Shown here: positions 36,145 through 43,672 of the stretch, in pieces | Numbering within the stretch: the stretch's first letter is position 1 | Layout of the letters: the number at the start of each line of letters is the position of its first letter | Position numbers and translations under genes: made by a program | DNA from: Pseudarcicella hirudinis | GTDB taxonomy: Bacteria; Bacteroidota; Bacteroidia; Cytophagales; Spirosomataceae | NCBI RefSeq assembly: GCF_900115665.1 | Contig: NZ_FOXH01000021.1 | Coordinates: forward strand, 1 to 64,000 | Direction: 5' to 3' | Length of the DNA: 64,000 nt | The notes under the pieces: model-generated | What the model was told of the DNA's origin: nothing | What the model saw: only the letters and a program-made list of their open reading frames with translations | Database searches by the model: none

Positions 36145-38253
36145 ATGAAAAAAATCATATTCACGCTGTTTGTGCTAAGCAGTGCTGTTACGCTGCATGC
36201 CCAGACTAATCCTGAAATTACCCTTTTGCCTGTTCCTAAAAGCATTTCCCTGCAAGGAGGAACTTTCACGTTGAAATCAGACTTCAAAGTATCGGTGAAA
36301 GCGAATCAGACAGACAGTATTTTATACCAGGCAGTTAACAGGGCTTTTCAAACCTTAAACCGTCGCACAAATCTTTATTTCGAACAACAGCGGATTACGT
36401 ATAAAGACAGTAGTGACAACAGCACATTTATCATTCGGGTTAAGCAGAAAGCTTCTGTGACACTTAATCAGGATGAATCCTATCAGCTGAAAATTACCGG
36501 AAAAGACATCAGTCTGAATGCTGTTACGACAACCGGAGCATTGAGAGGTCTGGAAACCTTTTTGCAATTGCTGCAAAGCAATGCTTCAGGATTCTCTTTA
36601 CCGCAGCTTACTATTGAAGATGCTCCGCGTTTTGTCTGGCGTGGCTTAATGATTGATGTAGCCAGACATTTTATTCCACTGGATGTTGTCAAAAGAAATA
36701 TTGATGCCATGGCAGCTGTAAAAATGAATATCCTGCATTTGCATCTTTCAGATGATGAAGGTTTCAGGGTCGAATCCAAAATATTTCCGGAACTGCATAA
36801 AAAAGGATCATACGGTGAGTATTATACGCAAGCTCAGATCAGGGAACTAGTGGCTTATGCCAGACAAAGAGGTATCATTGTTGTACCGGAGTTTGATATG
36901 CCCGGACATACCACAGGCTTTCTGGCAGCTTATCCTCAGCTTGCCAGTGCTCCGGGGCCTTATGAACCGGGGCCGCGTTTTAAAAGATCCGGAAAAAAAC
37001 TGGGATTAATGGATATTATGACATTAATCCAAACCACTCCGACACCGGCGTTTGATCCTTCAAAAGAATCTACTTATACTTTCCTTGATAAATTTATCGG
37101 GGAAATGGCCAATCTGTTCCCTGCACCGTACCTTCATATTGGTGCGGATGAAAACAATGGTGTTTCCTGGAAAAATAACCCGGAAATCGTTGCTTTCATG
37201 AAGAAAAATAAATTGGAAGATACACATGCGCTCCAGGCATATTTTGTAAAAAGAGTCAGTCAGATTTTACAAAAACACCATAAACAAACTGCTGGCTGGG
37301 AAGAATTATTATCCAAAGATTTATCGAAAAACGTAATTGTACAGGTTTGGAGCGATTCCTCTTATCTGAGAAAAGCGATTAAACAAGGCAATCCTGTCAT
37401 TATTTCAAAAGGTTTTTATCTTGATCTTTTCATGCCGGCATCAGTACATTACAATAATGGTTTAATACCATCTTCAGCTCCTTCAAATATTCTTGGCGGA
37501 GAAGCAGCTTTGTGGGCAGAAGCAGTAGATAAAGACAATATGGAAACCCGTGCCTGGCCAAGAACTGCTGCCATTGCAGAAAGACTCTGGTCACCATCTT
37601 CTGTCAAAGATTCTGAAGATCTTTATCTGAGATTATTTTCAGTAAGCAACCAATTGGATGAAATCGGTTTACAGCATCGGAGTAATTATGAAAGAGGTCT
37701 ACGTCGTCTGACCGGTGGGGAAGATATTATTCCGCTTAAAACTCTTACAGATGTGTTGACTCCTATTAAAGGCTACAAGAAATTATTTGCGAAAATGACG
37801 GCTCCATTGAGTCATACCTATCAAACAGCTCCCCTAACAAGGGTTTCTGACATTGTTTTTGTAGATTCTGAAATAAAAAGATCTTTCCGGAGAACGATAG
37901 GTAATTATCTTAACCATAAAGAGGCAAACGCTTTGCAAATCCTTCAGGAGCAACTCGCACAATGGAAGGAAAATTATCCGCATCTTGAAGCCTTAATTAA
38001 TCGCCATGCTATGGGTAATGAAGTGGCAGTACATGCTAAAAACTTATATGAAGCAGCCCAAATCGGACTGGAAATACTTGCTAAACTCAAAACAAACGAA
38101 ACGCTTTCCCCGGAATGGATCAAACAAAAACAGGAAGCCTTAAACAGTCTGAAAAAGGCTGACGGAGAAGTTGAGTTAGCTATTATTCCTGAAATTGAAG
38201 CGCTATTGAACCAGAAACTGGCTCCGGAACCTTTAGACTATCCGCTTTTTTAA
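36145..38253 (+). CDS. Exported GH20 beta-N-acetylhexosaminidase
   Basis: 702 residues with a signal peptide (hydrophobic 4-15, ending LHAQT). A GH20b-type N-terminal domain (about 25-150) is followed by the TIM barrel starting RFVWRGLMIDVARHFIP. The catalytic pair Asp335-Glu336 is in HIGADENNG, and later barrel motifs are present (QVWSD, LGGEAALWAE, RTAAIAERLW). It removes terminal beta-linked GlcNAc or GalNAc by the substrate-assisted mechanism, in the periplasm or at the surface. A helical C-terminal region of about 170 residues follows the barrel. It is co-transcribed with the TetR gene (9-bp gap). Together with NamZ it fits salvage of GlcNAc-MurNAc or chitin fragments. Confidence 0.94.
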   Translation: MKKIIFTLFVLSSAVTLHAQTNPEITLLPVPKSISLQGGTFTLKSDFKVSVKANQTDSILYQAVNRAFQTLNRRTNLYFEQQRITYKDSSDNSTFIIRVKQKASVTLNQDESYQLKITGKDISLNAVTTTGALRGLETFLQLLQSNASGFSLPQLTIEDAPRFVWRGLMIDVARHFIPLDVVKRNIDAMAAVKMNILHLHLSDDEGFRVESKIFPELHKKGSYGEYYTQAQIRELVAYARQRGIIVVPEFDMPGHTTGFLAAYPQLASAPGPYEPGPRFKRSGKKLGLMDIMTLIQTTPTPAFDPSKESTYTFLDKFIGEMANLFPAPYLHIGADENNGVSWKNNPEIVAFMKKNKLEDTHALQAYFVKRVSQILQKHHKQTAGWEELLSKDLSKNVIVQVWSDSSYLRKAIKQGNPVIISKGFYLDLFMPASVHYNNGLIPSSAPSNILGGEAALWAEAVDKDNMETRAWPRTAAIAERLWSPSSVKDSEDLYLRLFSVSNQLDEIGLQHRSNYERGLRRLTGGEDIIPLKTLTDVLTPIKGYKKLFAKMTAPLSHTYQTAPLTRVSDIVFVDSEIKRSFRRTIGNYLNHKEANALQILQEQLAQWKENYPHLEALINRHAMGNEVAVHAKNLYEAAQIGLEILAKLKTNETLSPEWIKQKQEALNSLKKADGEVELAIIPEIEALLNQKLAPEPLDYPLF

Positions 38254-38264
38254 GTAAAGGTCTG

Positions 38265-38293
38265 ATACCCCCGATGAAATTCACCGGGGGTAT
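38265..38293 (+). terminator. Hairpin after the GH20 gene
   Basis: 9-bp stem ATACCCCCG (38265-38273) / CGGGGGTAT (38285-38293). There is no strong T tract, so readthrough to the isomerase gene is possible. Confidence 0.65.
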
Positions 38294-38367
38294 ATTTCCG
38301 GGATTTCCCCCTGCTCCGGAAAGAAATTAAATTCATTCTGAGTAATGGAAAAATGATCGGTTTCCTA

Positions 38368-38375
38368 TAATTTTA
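38368..38375 (+). promoter_or_regulatory. -7-like box TAATTTTA just upstream of the isomerase start codon
   Basis: Seven of eight positions match TAnnTTTG. It ends 4 bp before the ATG at 38380, so a transcript would start at or next to the start codon (leaderless). Just upstream, TGGAAAAAT (38346-38354) resembles one arm of the TetR operators. Confidence 0.35.
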
Positions 38376-38379
38376 GCGC

Positions 38380-39189
38380 ATGAATATTAAATTTTATGCT
38401 CCTCATTGGGGGAATACGCTGTCTTTCGATAGTTTCTGTCAGAATGTAAAATCGGCCGGCTATAATGGGGTTGAAATGGACTTACCTTTTGAATCCTCAG
38501 AAAAACAGGCCATTCTCGAAACTTTGCAAAAACATGACCTCGAACTGATCGGTCAGTATTGGCAGTCGTTTGAGTCCGACCTGGAAGAGCATGCCGGAAA
38601 TTATGAAAAATACCTCAGAAACCTGATAGAGGCCAAACCGGTTTTTATCAATTGTCAAACGGGGAAAGATTACTTTAGTTTTGAACAAAACAAAAAGCTT
38701 TTTGACCTTGCGGCCCAACTTTCAGAGGAATCAGGCATTAAGATTATCCATGAAACTCATAGAGGGAAAAGCCTTTTTGCTGCACATATTACGCAAAATT
38801 ATCTGCATAATATACCGGACTTGCGCATTACCTTAGATATCTCTCATTGGTGTAATGTTCATGAGTCACTGCTCGCCGACCAGCAGGCAGCAGTGGGTCT
38901 GGCAATCAGCCATACTGATCATATTCATAGCAGAATAGGGCATCCTGAAGGTCCCCAGGTTAATGATCCCCGTGCACCGGAATGGGCGGAAGTTTTGCAG
39001 ACGCACCTTAACTGGTGGGATCAAATTGTTCGGATTCATCAGAAAAATGACACAGTTCTTACCATTACCACAGAATTCGGTCCGGCTGATTATATGCCTA
39101 AATTGCCCTATACCCAAATGCCTGTAGCGAATCAATGGGACATTAATGTACATATGATGAATTTACTAAAAGAACGATACGGGGTTTGA
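38380..39189 (+). CDS. Sugar phosphate isomerase/epimerase-like TIM-barrel protein
   Basis: 269 residues, xylose isomerase-like TIM barrel (AP endonuclease 2 superfamily). The first strand NIKFYAPHWGN follows the start codon directly. Metal-binding-type positions are visible in IHETHRGKSLFAAH (Glu and His), LDISHWCNVHE (Asp and His), SHTDHIHSRIGHPEG (His pairs) and ITTEFGPADYM (Glu). These fit a metal-dependent isomerase or epimerase rather than a nuclease. It is cytoplasmic. Its position behind NamZ, TetR and GH20 suggests processing of a released sugar, but the substrate is not determinable. Confidence 0.82.
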   Translation: MNIKFYAPHWGNTLSFDSFCQNVKSAGYNGVEMDLPFESSEKQAILETLQKHDLELIGQYWQSFESDLEEHAGNYEKYLRNLIEAKPVFINCQTGKDYFSFEQNKKLFDLAAQLSEESGIKIIHETHRGKSLFAAHITQNYLHNIPDLRITLDISHWCNVHESLLADQQAAVGLAISHTDHIHSRIGHPEGPQVNDPRAPEWAEVLQTHLNWWDQIVRIHQKNDTVLTITTEFGPADYMPKLPYTQMPVANQWDINVHMMNLLKERYGV

Positions 39190-39203
39190 GAGGAGATTTC
39201 ACA

Positions 39204-39245
39204 AAATGTCCCTGCCTGAATTTATAAATCCGGGCAAGGACATTT
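39204..39245. terminator. Terminator between the isomerase and 5'-nucleotidase genes
   Basis: Stem AAATGTCC (39204-39211) / GGACATTT (39238-39245), inner TGCC/GGCA, followed by more T. It lies between convergent stops. Confidence 0.85.
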
Positions 39246-39260
39246 TTTTGTATTTCAAAT

Positions 39261-40808
39261 TTATTTTTTCTTAAGATAGGCTATCAAAACTTTTCTGATG
39301 TCATTTCTTAAATCGCCGGAATCTTTTTCTTCCGACTCAACCAGTCCCTGTACATCCGGATTCTGAGCAGTGAGGTAGCCGAAATTAGTTTCCTTACCTT
39401 CAATCAAAAACTTAGGCATCATTACCTTATAATCCTGATTTACGTCCAGCAGTTTTCCGTCAATAAACCATTGCTTACCTGCTTCTTTATAGGAGATTTT
39501 ATCCCATTGCAGAAATCCGCCGTTTCCTTTATTTTGTAATCCTGTCTCAAGAATTCTTTCCAATAACCTGCCTTTCATGCCAACTTCAACAATTTTTCCG
39601 CCAAAAGGCAATATGCGCATAATATCCAGCTGAGTTATTTTTCCGACAAGCTGGTCATCAATCCGAACCGAACCGCTATTAAAAATGCTGCAGTCAACAG
39701 GTTTAACTGCTGCCGCAGTCATTGCCCTGGCAATGAGGTCACCCAGGTTTGTATGTCCGTTTCTCATCGTACTTTCACGCCCGTCTAAAGGCGTTTCAAT
39801 TTCTGTCACCACGTCATCTTTATCCATTCCGGCCTGTTTTAAAGCATTATCCAGAATATCTTCCCATTTCTTAACCACCACCGCAACAGTTTCATCTTCT
39901 TTGATCCCGGCGGTAACTTTACGGAGTTCACTGTTAATTTCAAGTTCTTTGGTTTGTGTATTAAAGGAAAGGCGATGAATATATACCGTTTTGGCATTGG
40001 CATCTGCCTTTGCGATAATAGTATTCCCTACTTTCTGAATCATATGATCGTGGTCGTGCCCGCCCAAAAGCAATTTTACTTCCGGTAACATCTCAGCTAA
40101 CCTGGCATCATCTGCCTTATTGATATGTGTTATGGCTATCACAAAATCGCACTGAGGTTTCAGCATTTCATAAGCCTTTTTTGAGGATTCGAAAAAGTCA
40201 TCATACCACACGAAATCTTTCTTGTTTGAAGGCAATACGATCGAAAACATTCCCATTTTCACTTCCTTTCCGGTAGCATTTCTGAAGGTAAGAAGAGTGG
40301 TTTTAGGAAAAGGTTTCTCTTCACCGCTGAGGTTTTTAGCAAAAGGTGACAAAGTACCATTCTTATTATGCAAAACATTAGAAGCCAGCCAGTTGAACTG
40401 AGACTCGTTAATTCTTTTCTGTAAATCGGCTTCGTCTATATCAAATTCATGATTTCCCAGTCCTACCCAGTCAAAACCAATGGCATTCATAACTTCTACC
40501 ATTTGCCTGCCTTTAATGCCCTTTCCTTCATATTTAAAAGTTCCTATAAGCGAAGGATTCAGAAAATCTCCTGAAAGAACCGTAAGCGTATTCGGGTTTT
40601 CCTGAAGCAGTTCCTTCTTAATCGTTGCAACCCTGGCCATACCTCCTGTTTTCCCCCCTTCCAGCGGAGCAATTTCATAGACATCATTTAGCTGTAACAA
40701 AGTAATATTGACCGTATTTTCAGCTTTTTTAACAGAGGTAGTCTGAGAGGTTTTGCATGAAAAGAGAAAATATACAGAGAAAGAAAGCAGTAAGATTATT
40801 TTTTTCAT
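39261..40808 (-). CDS. 5'-nucleotidase / UshA-like metallophosphatase lipoprotein
   Basis: 515 residues. A lipoprotein signal with Cys18 (SVYFLFSCKTSQ) places it on the periplasmic side of a membrane. The calcineurin-like metallophosphatase domain shows LLQLNDVYEIAP (the usual NDxHG has Val-Tyr here), VLSGDFLNPS, GLGNHEFDID (GNHE motif) and LLGGHDHDH (GHxH). The C-terminal 5'-nucleotidase domain follows (about 340-500: TNLGDLIARAMTAA, SGSVRIDDQL, NKGNGGFLQW). Members release phosphate from nucleotides in the periplasm. The replaced His in the first motif may alter metal binding; the other motifs are intact. Confidence 0.88.
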   Translation of the reverse strand: MKKIILLLSFSVYFLFSCKTSQTTSVKKAENTVNITLLQLNDVYEIAPLEGGKTGGMARVATIKKELLQENPNTLTVLSGDFLNPSLIGTFKYEGKGIKGRQMVEVMNAIGFDWVGLGNHEFDIDEADLQKRINESQFNWLASNVLHNKNGTLSPFAKNLSGEEKPFPKTTLLTFRNATGKEVKMGMFSIVLPSNKKDFVWYDDFFESSKKAYEMLKPQCDFVIAITHINKADDARLAEMLPEVKLLLGGHDHDHMIQKVGNTIIAKADANAKTVYIHRLSFNTQTKELEINSELRKVTAGIKEDETVAVVVKKWEDILDNALKQAGMDKDDVVTEIETPLDGRESTMRNGHTNLGDLIARAMTAAAVKPVDCSIFNSGSVRIDDQLVGKITQLDIMRILPFGGKIVEVGMKGRLLERILETGLQNKGNGGFLQWDKISYKEAGKQWFIDGKLLDVNQDYKVMMPKFLIEGKETNFGYLTAQNPDVQGLVESEEKDSGDLRNDIRKVLIAYLKKK

Positions 40809-41075
40809 TTTACCGAAGGTATAAGGGTGTGTTATAACAAGTGTTTGGTTCAGCTAATTAAACATTTTACCTGCAAATAAGCACATTATTACCCGAAATA
40901 CATTCTGACACCTCCATAATTTTTCACCTCTGATTAATCCATTATCACTTTTATCAGACCATTTCCTGTGAGAATTATAAATTTTCTGAAAAAAAAATTC
41001 CGGTGCTGTCCAATTTCTCTTTCTTCGATCATTATTGAGGTGTAATTCAATCATTAAGTAAAACAATTAAACAAA

Positions 41076-41540
41076 ATGAGACAAAGAATTAATGCTTTCG
41101 AAAAAGGCCAGGGAGCCTTAAAAGCAATGTACGGTTTAGGAATATATCTGGCAAAATCGTCTATTGAACAGCCCCTTTTAAACCTGATTTATTTCAGGGT
41201 CTCCCAAATTAACGGATGTGCTTATTGCCTTGATATGCACTCAAAAGATTTGCGTGCGAAAGGAGAAACAGAACAACGTCTGCATGTTTTGAATGCCTGG
41301 CGTGAAGCGTCGTTTTACACCGGGCGTGAACGTGCTGCTCTGGCATGGGCCGAAGCTGTTACCAGCATCAAAGAAGGTAACGTCCCGGACGAAATATACA
41401 GAGAAGCCATCAATCAATTTTCCGAAGAAGAATTAATTGATCTGACACTTGCTGTTATTACCATCAATAGTTACAATAGAATCAATATTGCATTCCGGAC
41501 AACAGCTGGCTCCTACAAAGCAGGCGAGTATGCTGTTTAA
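41076..41540 (+). CDS. Carboxymuconolactone decarboxylase / AhpD-like protein
   Basis: 154 residues, all-alpha AhpD-like fold. The active-site motif is Cys48-x-x-Cys51-x3-His55 (NGCAYCLDMHSKDLR), the redox pair of AhpD-type alkylhydroperoxidase proteins. Later helices show ALAWAEAVT and NRINIAFRT. A peroxidase or thiol-redox role in the cytoplasm is inferred. It is the first gene of a same-strand set with the YCII and ECF sigma genes (gaps 72 and 56 bp), an arrangement typical of ECF42 sigma factors. Confidence 0.92.
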   Translation: MRQRINAFEKGQGALKAMYGLGIYLAKSSIEQPLLNLIYFRVSQINGCAYCLDMHSKDLRAKGETEQRLHVLNAWREASFYTGRERAALAWAEAVTSIKEGNVPDEIYREAINQFSEEELIDLTLAVITINSYNRINIAFRTTAGSYKAGEYAV

Positions 41541-41612
41541 GGAAATTTGCATAAAACTTTAGGAAAAAAATAAGGTAATTTTTACATTCAACCATCATTA
41601 AACAAACATACA

Positions 41613-41951
41613 ATGAAAGATTTCATGTTATTATTCAGACAACCAAATTATGATTATACCAACACCTCACGTGAAGAAATGCAGGCAATCGGTAAAAAAT
41701 GGCAGGACTGGGTCGGAGGTATCGCAGCACAAGGTAAATTAGTCAGCCATGGTCCTCGTCTGGCATTGGAAGGCAAAGTATTAAAAGCCGGCGGTGTAAT
41801 TACAGACGGTCCTTTCGTGGAAATCAGAGAAATGTTAGGCAGTTTTATTCTGGTAAAAGCCGACAGTCTGGAAGACGCTACTACCTTAGCGCATGGTTGT
41901 CCGGCAATAGATGCGGATGGCAGTGTTGAAATCCGTCCGCTTTTCGGATAA
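41613..41951 (+). CDS. YCII-related (DGPF) domain protein
   Basis: 112 residues, one YCII / DGPF domain. The name-giving motif appears as TDGPFVEIREMLGSFILVKADSLEDA, and the N-terminus MKDFMLLFRQPNYDYTN is typical. DGPF proteins are the standard genomic partners of ECF42-type sigma factors, and one follows 56 bp later. The molecular activity is not settled; related YCII domains have a conserved His-Asp pair suggesting a small enzyme. It is cytoplasmic. Confidence 0.93.
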   Translation: MKDFMLLFRQPNYDYTNTSREEMQAIGKKWQDWVGGIAAQGKLVSHGPRLALEGKVLKAGGVITDGPFVEIREMLGSFILVKADSLEDATTLAHGCPAIDADGSVEIRPLFG

Positions 41952-41969
41952 AATGATATCACAGCATAA

Positions 41970-41995
41970 AACCCACTCTATTGTAAGGGTGGGTT
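41970..41995 (+). promoter_or_regulatory. Hairpin between the DGPF and sigma factor genes
   Basis: Stem AACCCAC (41970-41976) / GTGGGTT (41989-41995), extended inward by a T-G, C-G and T-A pair. It lies 12 bp before the sigma start codon and lacks a T tract, so it may act as an attenuator or block the start codon rather than terminate. Confidence 0.45.
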
Positions 41996-42007
41996 CTACT
42001 ATAACTT

Positions 42008-43237
42008 ATGGAAAAAGAATCTCTAAAACATTTATTCCAGCAGGAGTTTTCTAAAATGGTTGCTGTTATCAGCAAATCATTTGGACTACAGCACATTGAA
42101 ATAGCTGAAGACATTGTCAGTGAGACCTTTTTACAGGCAACTGAAACCTGGGAAACAAAGGGGCTTCCTCAGCATCCTACGGCATGGCTCTATGCCGTTG
42201 CCAGACAGAAAACGCTGTATTATTTCAGAAGAAACAAAATTCTGGAAACCAAAATAATCCCGGAATTAACAATAATGCAGGAAAAAGACCAGGAGGCACA
42301 AATACTGAATTTTTCCGATGAAAATATTAAGGATAGCCAATTGCAAATGCTTTTTGCGATATGTACACCCGCAATTGCCAGTGAGGCCCAGATCGGGTTA
42401 GCACTCCGAATTCTTTGTGGTTTCGGAATTGATGAAATAGCCGAAGCATTTTTGTCAAACAAAGAGACTATTAACAAGAGACTTTTCAGGGCTAAAGAAA
42501 AGCTGAGAACAGAAAAAGTACAACTGGAACTTCCCTCAGAAAATGAGATAGCGAATCGGCTCGACAATGTACTGCATGTTATTTATCTGCTTTTCAGTGA
42601 AGGATATTATTCTAAAACTCAAAATCAGATTCTGCGAAAAGATTTATGTATAGAAGCCATGAGACTGGCTTTGATGCTGACAGAATATGGAAGAACAAAC
42701 CTTCCTAAAACGAATGCATTAATGGCACTTATGTGTTTCCATGCTTCCCGTTTCAGTGCCAGACAAACAGTGGAAAATACGGTAATTCTGTATGAACATC
42801 AAAATACTGAATTATGGGATAAAGCTCTCATTAATCAAGGTTTATATTTTCTCAACCTTTCTGCTCAAGGAAATGAAATCAGTTCGTATCATCTCGAAGC
42901 AAAAATTGCTTACGGACATTGCCAGAAAGAAGATACTCCGGCTAAGTGGGAAGAAATACTGCAATTGTATAATCAGTTATTACTGATAAACTATTCTCCG
43001 GTTGTGGCTCTTAACAGAACTTTTGCCCTGTACAAAGCCAATGGAAGAGAAGTCGCTGTGATCGAAGCAGAAAAGTTAAAATTAGAAAACAATCATTTCT
43101 ACTTCATATTACTGGCGGAGCTTTACAAAAACGTTGACTATGAAAAAGTAAAACGCTATTTGCATAAAGCTCATTCTTTAGCCAAAACACAAACTGAAAA
43201 ACAAGGAATTCAGGAGGAATTGGACAAGCTTGGTTAG
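42008..43237 (+). CDS. ECF42-type RNA polymerase sigma factor with DUF6596/TPR C-terminal extension
   Basis: 409 residues, more than twice the length of a standard ECF sigma factor. Region 2 lies in about 8-75 (IAEDIVSETFLQATETWETKG, PTAWLYAVARQKTLYYFRR), and region 4 in about 120-170 (LALRILCGFGIDEIAEAFLSNKETINKRLFRAKEKLR). The C-terminal extension (about 180-409) starts with the DUF6596 signature NVLHVIYLLFSEGYYS and ends in TPR-like helices. This layout defines ECF42, which has no anti-sigma factor gene and is instead linked to DGPF genes, as found here. The extension is thought to replace the anti-sigma control. Confidence 0.94.
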   Translation: MEKESLKHLFQQEFSKMVAVISKSFGLQHIEIAEDIVSETFLQATETWETKGLPQHPTAWLYAVARQKTLYYFRRNKILETKIIPELTIMQEKDQEAQILNFSDENIKDSQLQMLFAICTPAIASEAQIGLALRILCGFGIDEIAEAFLSNKETINKRLFRAKEKLRTEKVQLELPSENEIANRLDNVLHVIYLLFSEGYYSKTQNQILRKDLCIEAMRLALMLTEYGRTNLPKTNALMALMCFHASRFSARQTVENTVILYEHQNTELWDKALINQGLYFLNLSAQGNEISSYHLEAKIAYGHCQKEDTPAKWEEILQLYNQLLLINYSPVVALNRTFALYKANGREVAVIEAEKLKLENNHFYFILLAELYKNVDYEKVKRYLHKAHSLAKTQTEKQGIQEELDKLG

Positions 43238-43672
43238 GATGTCTTTCATCCTAGTTCAGGCATTTCTGTTTTTGCTTTTTGAGAGCAGAAAAGGAAATGA
43301 GATAAATTTATGATTCTCTAACTACCGACAATACTCTAACCAACAATCTGATATACAAAAAGCCATATCATCACTCTTTAAGTCCTTCTTACTCACATGT
43401 CTATCGTATTAAAGTAACCTTTATGAACAGAATAAAATGTACTCCTAAGTAAAGTTTTATATTCTTAGCTTTTCTTGAATGAGATTATAGAGAAAATGAA
43501 AAAGTGATTATTTTAGAAGGAAAATATAGTTGCAAAAAGTTAGCTTAGCTAGGATAGATATATCATTAAAAATTCAAATTGCTCAATTATCGAACTTTAG
43601 GAACAAATATAGTTTCTACACAAGCTTGATTTTCCGAGTATAAGGCAAAGTAACAAAAGAGAATTAACGTCT
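43238..43672. other. 435-bp convergent intergenic region
   Basis: Hairpin TAGGATG (43235-43241) / CATCCTA (43247-43253) overlaps the sigma factor stop codon. An imperfect stem between CATTTC (about 43261) and GAAATG (about 43300) follows and is terminator-like. The remaining roughly 370 bp are AT-rich, with no gene I can support. Confidence 0.55.

Noticed and set aside
36770-36785. tRNA T-loop-like string GGTCGAATCC
   Set aside because: It lies inside the GH20 coding frame and no cloverleaf can be drawn around it.
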